Source of the DNA: Peronospora farinosa
Taxonomy: Eukaryota > Oomycota > Peronosporomycetes > Peronosporales > Peronosporaceae
Assembly: GCA_947646735.1 (NCBI GenBank)
Contig: CANTFK010000639.1
Span: 1-64,000 of the forward strand
Direction of reading: 5' to 3'
DNA length: 64,000 bases
Below, piece after piece: positions 38,701-48,378 of this stretch; the stretch's first letter is position 1; every line of letters begins with the position of its first letter. The notes below the pieces were generated by a model. That model was given only the letters and a program-made list of their open reading frames with translations, was not told the DNA's origin and did not search any database. Made by a program: the position numbers and the translations under genes.

Positions 38701-40881
38701 TGTTGGACCCAAGACCAGGAGCCTCGACTCCAAGTGACGCTATGGTTAACCGGTTCTAAAATTGCTGGGCTTTCAGCTGCTCGACATGCCCGCCAAGGAG
38801 AGGTCCAGGAGGTCTGCCGAAGGGCCGCCTCTTTTACATCAAGAGCCTTAATCGACTATAATGGAGACGGTAGTGTCACAATTGATGTCCGCCGTATACT
38901 TGATGACAAATTGCGGGCCGGGATGAGAGCTGAAGTAGCGACATCAGGTCGTTTTGAACCCAGATGGATCGTACACGCAACGCTGACGGACATGTCGTGG
39001 CTGAGGGATCGCAAAGGCAAGGCTTATACTTTGAATGGAGCCGATTTTGCGGGGGGACTCAAGTACCTTGGCGACATATTCACCTGGAAGACGACTCAGA
39101 GTGGTATCGTCCGATTTTCGCCCAAGCGTGACATGGCTACCCACTCTATGGCGAAGCGTCGGCATTTTGGGAACTTCTGCCTTGCCCTTCTATACAATTT
39201 TCCAGCACTCGTATACAGGTCGTTTGAATCGGGGGCATTGTTGGCGTACTCGACAAAGGTCCACCAATATCATACTTGGCTCCTCGACCGAGACGGTACA
39301 TCGGTATCGCACTTCGACACGGGTATAGCGGGTGGGGTGGCTACAGTCTCATCTATGGCTGCTTGCGATACCGCAGCGTGTCTGGACAGTGGAATTACTG
39401 TCCACTTTGGTGCGCATCCAACGCTTACGCGTGTTGTACACCTATGGGCTGGCCGTCGAAGATGGAGGCCGCAACGACGAAAATTCAAAAAGATCATTTC
39501 CCGCAGGCGAAGTGATGAAGGCAAACGCATTTGCGACGAACGCGTGAAGAAGCCGGACTTCCAAGTGATTGCAGCAGGTACATCTCTGATCGAGTGGAGA
39601 GACATCCGTAAAATACGGGCTTCTTTCCCGACCAACGCGCAGACGCTTTATCGTCTGAAGAGTAACAGCTTCCCGCTATGGAATTGGGCTAACCAAGATC
39701 TATCTTGCCCCGACCCAGCGTGTCCGACATCCTTACTGGCCATGGCTAGTCATGTATTCTGGAATTGCCCTAGCGCTCGGCGTCATTGGGGTTATCTACT
39801 TGAACGGTGGCGAAAGCTAGGCGATTTGGAGGAGGCGGACCTTCACGTCTGGGTGTTTAGCATGGACCTTCCGAGTATTCCGAGTTCTGCATGGAATGCC
39901 ATTAAAAACGCTATCGAACCCAGTGTAGATTTGTCTCGAGCGAAGGACGCCGTTTTTCCAGCAACGCGTGAGCTCTGGCGTTTTCTCGTTTCTACGACAC
40001 TACATTCCATCTGGGCTGAGCGTCTCCGCCGCTTGGAAGACTCACTTTTGCCACAGGAAGTACACGACGCAAGAGCAAGGACACAATTTCGACGAGCGGT
40101 TACACGGTTTCGAAGTTCAACATATCAGTCGGACATGGGGGTAGACGGATACCTATTCGCACGAGTACGGTCGGCGCTTGCTGATACCCTCATCGGCTTT
40201 GACAATCCTCCACCCTTGCTAGCGCTGCCGCTTGACACTCTATCTGGGGTTTTCTACCTGCTTTTCTTCGACGGGGGGTCAAGAGGAAATCCTGGACCGG
40301 GCGGAGCAGGTTCTGTCATTGTCCAACTTCACATTCAGACGCACGCAGCATGCGTCGTGTGGGTATCGAGCATGGCTTACGGTTCTGCAAATACCACGAA
40401 CAATGTCGCTGAATACTGGGGGCTCGTGCACGGGCTTCGACAAGCGAAGGTTAGCGGCTACTCACCTCTCCATGTCGTGGGGGACAGTGCGCTCGTGCTT
40501 TCGCAGCTTCGGACGCACCATCCTCCACGCAAGCCACACCTGGCCCTTCTTTTCCGAGAGGCAAGAGCACTTGCTGACGATATCGATGTCTCCAGCTGGG
40601 GACATCACTATCGCTCATACAACAAAATGGCGGATCGACTGGCGAATATCGCTATGGACACTGGAGCCTCAATTCAAGTGCACGCTTCCGCTGAGGAAGG
40701 TGTTGTCAAGGAGGCTTCGGCATTCCTTGACCATGATGTCAACCACTGGCTGGAGGCCTCTCAAGCCGACAACTACGAACCTCAGGGACCCGCTATGACG
40801 CCACGGAACCTGATCATCTCGAGACAAGACTCTGCGCGACGACGCTCGGCTGTCCGAGGACTAGTTATACCTAGTACTTAA
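35747..40881 (+). pseudogene. LINE ORF2: endonuclease, reverse transcriptase, RNase H
   Basis: The frame is open from 35543, and an ATG at 35747 is a plausible start. The apurinic-type endonuclease runs to about 36570 with LLQETR, VVNVYAPSG, GGDFNC, SRLDRWYVS and ADHNG. An in-frame TGA at 36086-36088 interrupts it. The reverse transcriptase follows, with GKAAGPDEINNTFYRDY near 37335, DHRPIALLNSDYKL near 37520, GCPLAPLLFILAL near 37915 and the catalytic YADD at 38044-38055. A one-base frameshift near 37733 separates the palm blocks. Near 39680-39800 a zinc-binding segment (CPDPAC, HVFWNC) is visible. RNase H lies at about 40260-40660, with FFDGGSRGNPGPGGAG, NNVAEYWGL, VVGDSALVL and NKMADRLAN supplying the acidic residues. 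The last frame (37756-40881) is open for 1041 codons. Two lesions make this copy inactive. Confidence 0.9.
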
Positions 40882-40952
40882 AGTAGAAGTCGCCACGGTA
40901 ACTCTGTTACCTGTCGACAGGATATAATGGGTAGTACGCGTACTTAAATATA

Positions 40953-40971
40953 CCTCACCTTCTCACTCTCA
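40953..40971 (+). other. LINE 3' terminal CTCACT-rich tail
   Basis: The element ends in ctcaccttctcactctcact-like sequence directly before the right target-site duplication. Short tandem tails of this sort replace poly(A) in several LINE clades and may be the template end recognised by the reverse transcriptase. Confidence 0.6.
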
Positions 40972-40985
40972 CTCATGTTGGACTT
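40972..40985. repeat. Target-site duplication, right copy (14 bp)
   Basis: Exact second copy of the 14-mer at 31454-31467. It marks the 3' junction of the inserted LINE and the point where the older minus-strand LINE resumes. Confidence 0.92.
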
Positions 40986-41081
40986 AGTGCCAGGCCTGGC
41001 GTGTTAATAGTGGAATTTGTGCTCGACGTCGGAGCTTATGGATGTACCGTGATCGCCGTTGCTTGATCCTGCGAGCAATAG

Positions 41082-42200
41082 TTATGATTCCCTGCGTCCG
41101 GCCCCGTGATCCCAGGTCAGGACCGTGGTTAAAGCATTTATCCCCATATCTGTGAGGTGATTGATGAGTTCTGCAACGGTGCCATCATGGTTCGCACACC
41201 GGATGAGGTACGCGACTTTACTTGAATGGCGGTGCCGATTTTGATTGCCCGAAGATAAATGCAAGGTGACTTGCTGATGATCAGATGCCGATGGTGGAAG
41301 AATGGATTCCAACCATTGTACTCGGTCTCCCCATGTGTGGGATACGTAGAAACGGTCAATCCTGCTGGCAGCGGACCCTGCCCAATACGTGAAGTGGGTT
41401 GATGGCTCCCACTCCAGGTCGTCATCCGGATGAGGGATCAGATCCAGCGCGTCGAATAGCTGGCACATGTCAGCGAGAGCATCCAAGCATGGCTTTCAGT
41501 GCGACTAGCAGTGCGTGGCCCCAGTCTATCGACCGAGGGATGTTGGACGCAGTTAAAATCCCCGGCTAGGATGACTGGGGCGGGTGACTGCTGCAACCTT
41601 TCTAGCCCCTCGAAAAACGTTTCCCGTTCTGCACGTTCGTTAGGTTCGTAAATGTTAACAAGTAGAAAGTTGTCCTGGACGTATAGCCAATCTGCCTAGG
41701 ATTGGTGAGGAGGTCCGACCATGGCTGTGCCGACTGGGCCGTCTTCGGTGTTAAAAGAATAGCGACTCCTCCCGCTTGACGCGTCCCCAGGCTCCAGTAA
41801 GAAAGAGGTGACGGTGAATCTTTTGTGGATAATCCCCAATGTCTTCTCCAGTCACGATCTAAGTCCTCCGTTCCTTCTGAGTGGCGACGTGTGTTTCTTG
41901 AATACATCTTATATCTGGTCGACTTTTTCGTGGCGCATTACGCCATGCTGCCGCCCATAATAGTCGTGATATGCAAGAAAACCGCGTACAATACTGCGTA
42001 ATTATCTTTCGCGTCATAGCTGTCGAAGACGCCCACTGGGAACGCGCTCGTTGGAACATCAGTCTATCGTGCATGTAGTGACCGTACGCGTCAGCTGTAT
42101 CCCCGCTTAAAGTCGGAAGCGGTGACCAAGCCGTCGTCTGTGGTTTGCCTTTAGTAGTCAGTAGCTTCGATGGCCATTGGCTTCTCGAAGGCTGCTTCAA
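41082..42200 (-). pseudogene. Decayed LINE apurinic-type endonuclease
   Basis: Minus-strand frames 42200-41859, 41907-41602 and 41486-41082 together cover the endonuclease/exonuclease/phosphatase fold. Visible motifs are RPDIRCIQETH near 41900, GGVAILL near 41760, GDFNC near 41560, SRIDRFYVSH near 41345 and the catalytic SASDHQQVTLHL near 41260. The domain would nick target DNA for target-primed reverse transcription. At least two frameshifts break it. The inserted LINE landed just downstream of this domain, in the linker before the reverse transcriptase. Confidence 0.8.
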
Positions 42201-43117
42201 AATAATGCGCTATACTGGCCCATTTGGCCTGTTTCCCATCCCCGTTGTAGCTGAATTTATATTCGCATCTCCTTTTAAGAGCTGAATATGAGCCTCCGTT
42301 ATTGTCCGGGAGCTATCCTCCATGTCGGTCACCGATAAGAGCTCTGCAATCTCAACCTGATACAGATGTGCGAATAAGGTGTGATGGCTAAACTTAACCC
42401 GCCGAATTTGGATTGCAAAATCGGAGAAGATTGTCGCTTTCATGTTTGTTGAAGCGGAGTCTTTACCAATAATTATTGTCATCACCGAGATTACCGGCGA
42501 CCTTCTGCTCTTTTAGCATCATGAAAGGTTGCAGCCACAGATCCAGCATACTCCCGTCCCTTGTGACGGATCATTAGTCGGTAACGCGCTATACAGTACT
42601 GAATACATTCCCACTGTTAGTGCTCTGTCCACTGAACCATGACTCAGCCGGCAAAAAAGTTGATTAGTTCCTTAGGGAACCCGAAAGATTGGGGTTGATG
42701 TAGTAATTCATGCGGTTCCGCCGCAGCCGACGCCACCCAGATAGCAGTTCCGCTTTCCGCCAAAAGATATTAAATGCTAGCCGTCATTTCCCATCGGACG
42801 CTAACGGATTCCATTCGACGTCCCAATGCCGCATGGCGTCGCCCATGGTGACATTCCTCGAGTTGAGATTTTAAACAAGAGCGTACTCTTCCGGCTTTTC
42901 TTTTGAAGCAAACTCCAATGTAGATGTTTTTCAAGTCCATTTCGTCCTGAATACGTTCGTCAGGATCAGGTAAATGAGAGCGCTTACGCAATTGCCTTTC
43001 AGCGGCGCAAATTTGGTGAGGCGGTGTATCGTAGGCCCCCTGGGTAAGGCATGTGATGGAATTGTTGATATCCTTAGTTGCCAGGGCGTTGACCGTATTG
43101 CTCTTTGTTAGCGCGAG

Positions 43118-44235
43118 CTACTTTGATTTTGCCCGAAATATGACGAGGTCCCCAGTCGTGGAAGTGGAATCCATTGGTTCATTTGCATCTTGCTGAATCG
43201 TTGTCCCGTCCTTGATAGCGTCGCGAGATACTTCTAAATCCCTTATTGGTTGAAACCGGGGAACGGCTGCCAAGTAATGCCTACCCCAATTCCGAAGGAC
43301 AATTGGAGGAGCTGATGAGTCGATGATGTCCGCCCTGACAGCATCGAGGCAGTCTAAAATTTTTAACGGTCTCTCGGTGTATGATGCAATACTCTTCGCT
43401 TTAATGGATGTCACTCCTGGTCCAAACTGCCTGCAATTCAGGGTTTGACTCGCGTATCCACTAATTCAAGCACGTATATGTTTCGACGTAAAAACATTGC
43501 TGCAAGTCCGATAATGTCATTTCCACCCCATGTGTTCTCTGCGATGACCGCGTCTCGTTCCGAAGGGCTGGATGCGTAGTCCTCCAAAACCATTTGAGCT
43601 GACTCAGTGACTCTCAACGCGTCATGGCAAGCCAAGCACGATTAACATTTTGTAAAATGTGTACCCGGATATCATGCGGGATGCGGTCTTCTAAATTTAG
43701 AAGCCCGACCTCCTTAACCCCTAGTTTAAGGGTTGACGTCAGCTTTCAAGCTTGGAAGTTGGTTCGGCGAGGTCTGCTCCTGTTGCTCCTTGCACTACTG
43801 CCATGGCCAGGCAATTACCGGACGCCGGTGTCACTACCTCTCGCAGCCCCAGACTTTCAATTGCTGCTGCAAAAGTCTGAGGCACTGCCGTTAGCATGGG
43901 ACCAGGTGAACCCACCTCTGGAGGGCCTCCGCATCTGGCCTGCGGGACCATCGTCGAAATTTTTTCCCGATGTTTCGTCTGACGACTAAGCAGCAGATGC
44001 TTTTGTATTTGTGGAGGCTGTCCCCTCGCCATACCTTCCATACGAAGTAGCTCTTCAGATGGAGATAGGATAGGTTGCGCCGAATTGACCGTAACTTCGG
44101 CTGCTTCATCAGAAACTCCCTTACTTCTCGGCACGGCGGGTGTTTGGGGCGTCGGTTGTAGGTTTTCGCTGATTTCCACGCTAATATTTTCTCGATTGGT
44201 GCCCTTGTCACTACTTGTCTTGGATCTCTCTGCAC
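43118..44235 (-). pseudogene. LINE-borne OTU-type cysteine protease domain, decayed
   Basis: Three minus-strand frames carry the blocks of an ovarian-tumour (OTU) protease in the correct order. The nucleophile block is ASGNCLAMAVVQG (frame 44179-43739; compare the family's GNCL signature). The central block is TWGGNDIIGLAAMFLRRNI (frame 43635-43438), which matches the conserved WGG..EL.AL..L...I pattern. The His block is NWGRHYLAAVP (frame 43414-43118). OTU enzymes cleave ubiquitin-type linkages, and copies are known in some LINEs and viruses. Here the blocks lie upstream of the endonuclease on the same strand, so I take them as part of the same LINE. Frameshifts separate the three blocks, so no active enzyme is expected. 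Confidence 0.65.
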
Positions 44236-44310
44236 GTCTCGTAGAAACTCGTCCCTTTTGAGTTCTGTGGGTAATTTATGGCTGTGGTGACTTGGGTTCT
44301 GATTGAAGCT

Positions 44311-45739
44311 CTACGTCCGAAAGTAAAAGCCTTCTTCTCTATACACCGGTTTTGGGTTTCTCCTGCGGCTCTCGATTGGAGTCAGACAGCTCGGCGTATC
44401 TCGGAGGAGCAGTCGTCTGAGTTCCCGGCGTTCTTTAAGTCTCCCACTCCGATGCTTTCGTACCGTATCTCTTGTAAAGAAAAATAAGTGAATTGATTTT
44501 GTCACCTTATCGTATATAATCTTCTTAGTCTGGCTTATTAGCGCGTGAAGCGCTGACAAGTTGACCCGTACCAAATCATTTGATTCCAGTATCGAAGTGA
44601 TGATGCTATGAGTGCTTTGCCTACTGACACGAATACGATGATGGCGTTGTAAGTCATAATCAGCTCTCCCTCCACCTGTGCTTCGATCGTATCAAACAGC
44701 CGGATGCGTTCGGTGCTATCCAGTATACTCTGTACGAAGGACGGGAGTTGACGGCACGCGATGGATCCTTCTTCCAGGCCGTCGATAATCCTCCACTCCG
44801 CTGCGGTTCCATTCCGGTACTTATGACCAAAATCCCCTTTGTAAGAAAAATGCATACTCTTGTAAGCTTTACTATTTCGTCCGGCTTGTACTTGGCCGGA
44901 TTGAACATATACGGCGAGTATGTTTGACGCGATGGAGCAGAAGAACACCCGGTAGCTGATGACGTGCCTTGTTTAACTTTGGCCGACCACTGACTTACAA
45001 CCGGTGCTTGCTTCCACTTGAGCCGACTGATGTGTTTACGAGCTATTTCCACAAATGCCCATTTCGTTACGTACAGGTCCTTAATTAATGGTAGGAGCGT
45101 TCGATTCCATGCTTCCTCCCCTTGTGCTCCAAAGATACAGGCTTGTTCAAATAAGGTGAGTAATGCTACGCGCTCTGCCTTGGTCAAGCGAGGATAACGT
45201 TGCCGCTCGTCGGGTAATTTATCCTTGTTGACCGCGAAATGGTCCGATGCCCTTGTGTACATTGCTTAAATGAAGTGAAGCCAGGAATCGAGCGGACCCT
45301 CGTCGAGGTGGGCCTTCATCTCATATACTAAGGCTGCATGAAGACCACTTTCCTCATGAACCATAGGTGCTTCGGGGCGCTCCGTAGTGCTCCCTCTGCT
45401 CTTCGAGAAAGAGTGGACCCCTGAATCCGGTCGGTCGCCCCGTACTAATCTTTCCGCGCCCGGTTTAATACCAGTGGTGGTTCCCGTCTGGGCTGCGATT
45501 GTTGACCAGCCAGATCTGGCGGAGACATTCGTGGAGGAGTGACTGGAAAGAATTCGGTCCCCGTCCGTGTTCAATTTTTCATCGGATTGGTGCGGGTCTG
45601 ATGCCATCCTGTCGTTTTCCCTGGCCTGCTGCGGAGAATTAGGGGATACTTGAGTCTTCAGTGGCGCTGGAGATGGCACTGGCCGTTTTGAATCGTCACC
45701 ATTGTCTTCCGTCCCGTTGTAAGGAGTAGGGTCGGCCAT
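44311..45739 (-). pseudogene. Older LINE ORF1-like region
   Basis: A minus-strand frame opens at an ATG at about 45739 (or farther upstream at 45922) and gives a Ser/Thr/Pro/Gly-rich, disordered N-terminus ending at 45266. A second frame (45262-44660) follows with a helical segment (TKAERVALLTLFEQACIFG) and then breaks. The sequence continues in the frame 44948-44538 and then 44574-44311, which ends basic (Arg/Lys-rich). No zinc knuckle is visible. Position at the 5' end of the element and a basic C-terminus fit an RNA-binding ORF1, but there is no recognised domain. Confidence 0.45.
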
Positions 45740-46060
45740 GGGATGAAACTCACGGGGTGTTGCTGAACAAAGCCTGATGTGGCAGTCTGTTTCGTTTATA
45801 CTCATCGCTCGTGCTGCGCAGATTGGAGAGTGGCCATTATCATCATCATCATCAATATCTACATCACGACCAACTGGTGCTGCAATTCCCAACCGAGTCG
45901 CACATGCTGCAAGGTTTGCCACCGAGAGTATAAGCTACCTTTGACGTGTAAGTCTTGCTGTTTAACAATATCGGAGCTTTTAATGTGCTCTTGAGACTCC
46001 AAGGACACATGTGGCACTACTAAAGACAAACTCATTCGTTCCGAAAGTACTGCCATGCCA

Positions 46061-48365
46061 TTAATTTTGAAAACTTAAAAATCTCACTTGGTGTGCGTAA
46101 AGTATAGTTGTTATCCATCTGCATCATGGCCACTTAAATACAAGTTATAGTCGACATCTTGTCCACTATTTCATTAATTGATACCGTATTACAAGTCGTT
46201 TTTGTAAAATAATCAGGTACAGACCTCCCTCCAATAAGTTATCCTCCGATAAGTTATAACCCCCGCTAGGTTATCAAATTTCGTTTCCACCGAGCTCGTG
46301 CTATGGTCGCTAAGTTATAAGTTATAAGCTATAGTCAGGCAGGATAGTATCTTCTATATAATAAAAGAATTGTGTCCGTCCGTCTGTTCGTAGTGCTCCT
46401 TTTCCGGCATTTGGATTGGCTAATTTTGCATTATTGTCTAATCTTGCATTATCGGCTATTTTGGATTGGCTGAAATTACATTTTGCATCGATAATGACAT
46501 GGGTAGATTTCCCTTACAGAATATAGATCATCCGATGTGTACCTTCTTTATATAATACATCGACGAAATGATTGGTACACGTTGACTTTCATTCCCATCG
46601 TTATATTGCAATATTAAACACAGCTTTTTTTAATATCAGATTAGGCACATACTATAGACTCCTTTTAAAAACATGAGTTCGGTGCTTTGACATTACACTA
46701 AATGTGGTAAAAGCAAGCGTTGTCACTAGGTTGAACTGGATTCAGTTCCAATAAGCGAAGTGACCCATATGTATTGTATATGACCTATTATTAATATACC
46801 TAAGTAACCAAATAATTTAAAGTAAAAAGATGGGTACGAATATTAAAGAATAAGACTTTACTCTCCATGTCCGTCGAAACGACATATACACACTGAATTT
46901 CCTACACATTGGATTTCGTATTATATCTTATAAATTAATTTCAAGATATTGTACGGGAAATGACGGGCTAATATACTATTAGCGGAGAGTTCGCGCTTCC
47001 GAAGACCGAAGGTGAGCGAGAATTTCAAGCCGCTTGCCGCACTATACGAGCATCCCACATCGATACGCAATTCCATTGTTACCACGCAGAATCTCAAGGG
47101 GTTCGAAAGCCGTCCATTGTGCGATCACGTGAAGCGCGTCAGAAACCCATCCAACCGTAGACGAGATGGCAAAGACAGCGGCTTCGAGGGCGAGGTGCTG
47201 TGCAGAGTCGACCAGGTTTACACATTTAGTTTTGGAAGCAACACTGACGTCCGGCAAAGCACACTATCGGGCATATGCGACTCAGATCGCAGCATGACCA
47301 ATGAGGAAAAAATGCCGCGTTACAGCAAGCAAAGCGGCCTCAAGTATTTGGACGTCTTTCATCACCGTCTTTACCGCTGTCATCGCACAAATCAGAAGCC
47401 AGCAGCCAAATACTGCTGCTTGTTCGGCCTACACCATTTGATTGCGGCCAAAGACCACCGATCTGACCCGCCGGGTTTAACTGGAAACTGCCACAGCGTC
47501 ACTCACAACAGCTGCGTAGTCCACCGCCAGCTGCTACAAAGCCAGCATCCAACTACGCCTATGCCATGACAGCTGAGGAGAAATGAGACCGTAATCTGGG
47601 CGACGAAATCGATGACGACGCCAACAGTAGCGGCAGCCGAGTAGGTGACAAAGAAGTTAGCAGTCCTTTCGCTAGCTTCGCTGTGTCCAGCAGAAATTGT
47701 TCCCTAGCTACGATGAACGAAGCCAGCCGAAATTAGCAGAGATTTGGACGAGAAACCTACTTTAACCACATGTCAAGGGTAGTTTGGGTATAAGTGCGCT
47801 GTGAAAAGCCCAGTTGAAGGTCGCGGGAGGACGCTATAAGCGGCTTGAGGACTACATTATATCGGTTTGTGCGTCGCTCCTCTTTGATTTGGTACTGGCT
47901 TACAAGATAATTGAGAGAACTGGACGGATAACATAGGAAAATGTTTGCCTAGTGGCTCAATTGACCTAGTACCTGACATATACCTGCGTGACAAATGCGT
48001 GACGTCTGTGTGTGTTTGCTAAGTTCGATGAAACTGGGCTCTAGAAACAAGTTGACCATGATCACAGAGACAAAAAGTCCTCGAGAAAAAAAACTTTGAT
48101 TTTAAACTAAATGCTCATGCAGTCGAATTGCATTGTCAAGATCTCTGAAACAATGCAAAACAAGGTAAAAGTGGTTTGACTGGTGCAGCTCGACTCAGTA
48201 TCATATAAAAATGTACTTGCACTAGAAAGACTGAAGACAAGACAGATAATGCAGAAGCAGCGTATAACTATTGATGATGATGCTCAGGTAGTCTATTTAT
48301 CGAAAAAGTAAGCCTCTCCCTTAAGACCTTAACCTTATATCTTGGCTTCACTATTGAAAACTTCC
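46061..48365. other. Relic AT-rich DNA with possible transposon ends; no gene supported
   Basis: The stretch is AT-rich up to about 46980 and has no frame of convincing coding character. At 46215-46290 a short block repeats 'ataagttat' next to C-rich runs (cctccctcc, accccc), which resembles the terminal inverted repeats of pogo-like elements. From 46363 the sequence tctatataataaaagaattg followed by gtccgtccgtctgt resembles the 5' terminus of many Helitrons. Neither has a partner end that I can identify. A 185-codon open frame at 47012-47569 has no recognisable motif. The area is best read as a graveyard of inserted fragments. Confidence 0.5.
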
Positions 48366-48378
48366 CGCTAAGACATGG

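Larger units (their letters stand above)
31468..40971 (+). mobile_element. Near-full-length LINE with gag-like ORF1, endonuclease, RT and RNase H
   Basis: This is a 9504-bp non-LTR retrotransposon bounded by a 14-bp target-site duplication. It has a 71-bp 5' leader, an ORF1 region (31539-35589), an ORF2 region (about 35747-40881) and a 90-bp 3' tail ending in a CTCACT-rich stretch rather than poly(A). The 5' end appears complete because it abuts the duplication directly ahead of the first start codon. Domain order in ORF2 is apurinic-type endonuclease, reverse transcriptase, zinc-binding segment and RNase H, as in RNase H-bearing LINE clades such as the I-like groups; the exact clade needs a tree. 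Several stops and frameshifts make this copy non-autonomous, but it is far less decayed than the element it split. Confidence 0.93.
40986..46060 (-). mobile_element. Older LINE, 5' half (ORF1, OTU protease, endonuclease)
   Basis: This is the upstream part of the minus-strand LINE split by the 9.5-kb insertion. In transcription order it holds an ORF1-like region (about 45739-44311), a region with OTU cysteine-protease motifs (44235-43118), a poorly conserved stretch (about 43100-42210) and the endonuclease (42200-41082). The 5' end is not marked by a recognisable repeat; I place it near 46060, where open frames cease and AT-rich DNA begins. The uncertainty is a few hundred bases. Numerous stops and frameshifts indicate an old copy. 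Confidence 0.75.

Noticed and set aside
47012..47569. 185-codon open frame
   Set aside because: No recognisable motif, located in relic DNA between mobile elements, and composition does not look like the nearby real genes.
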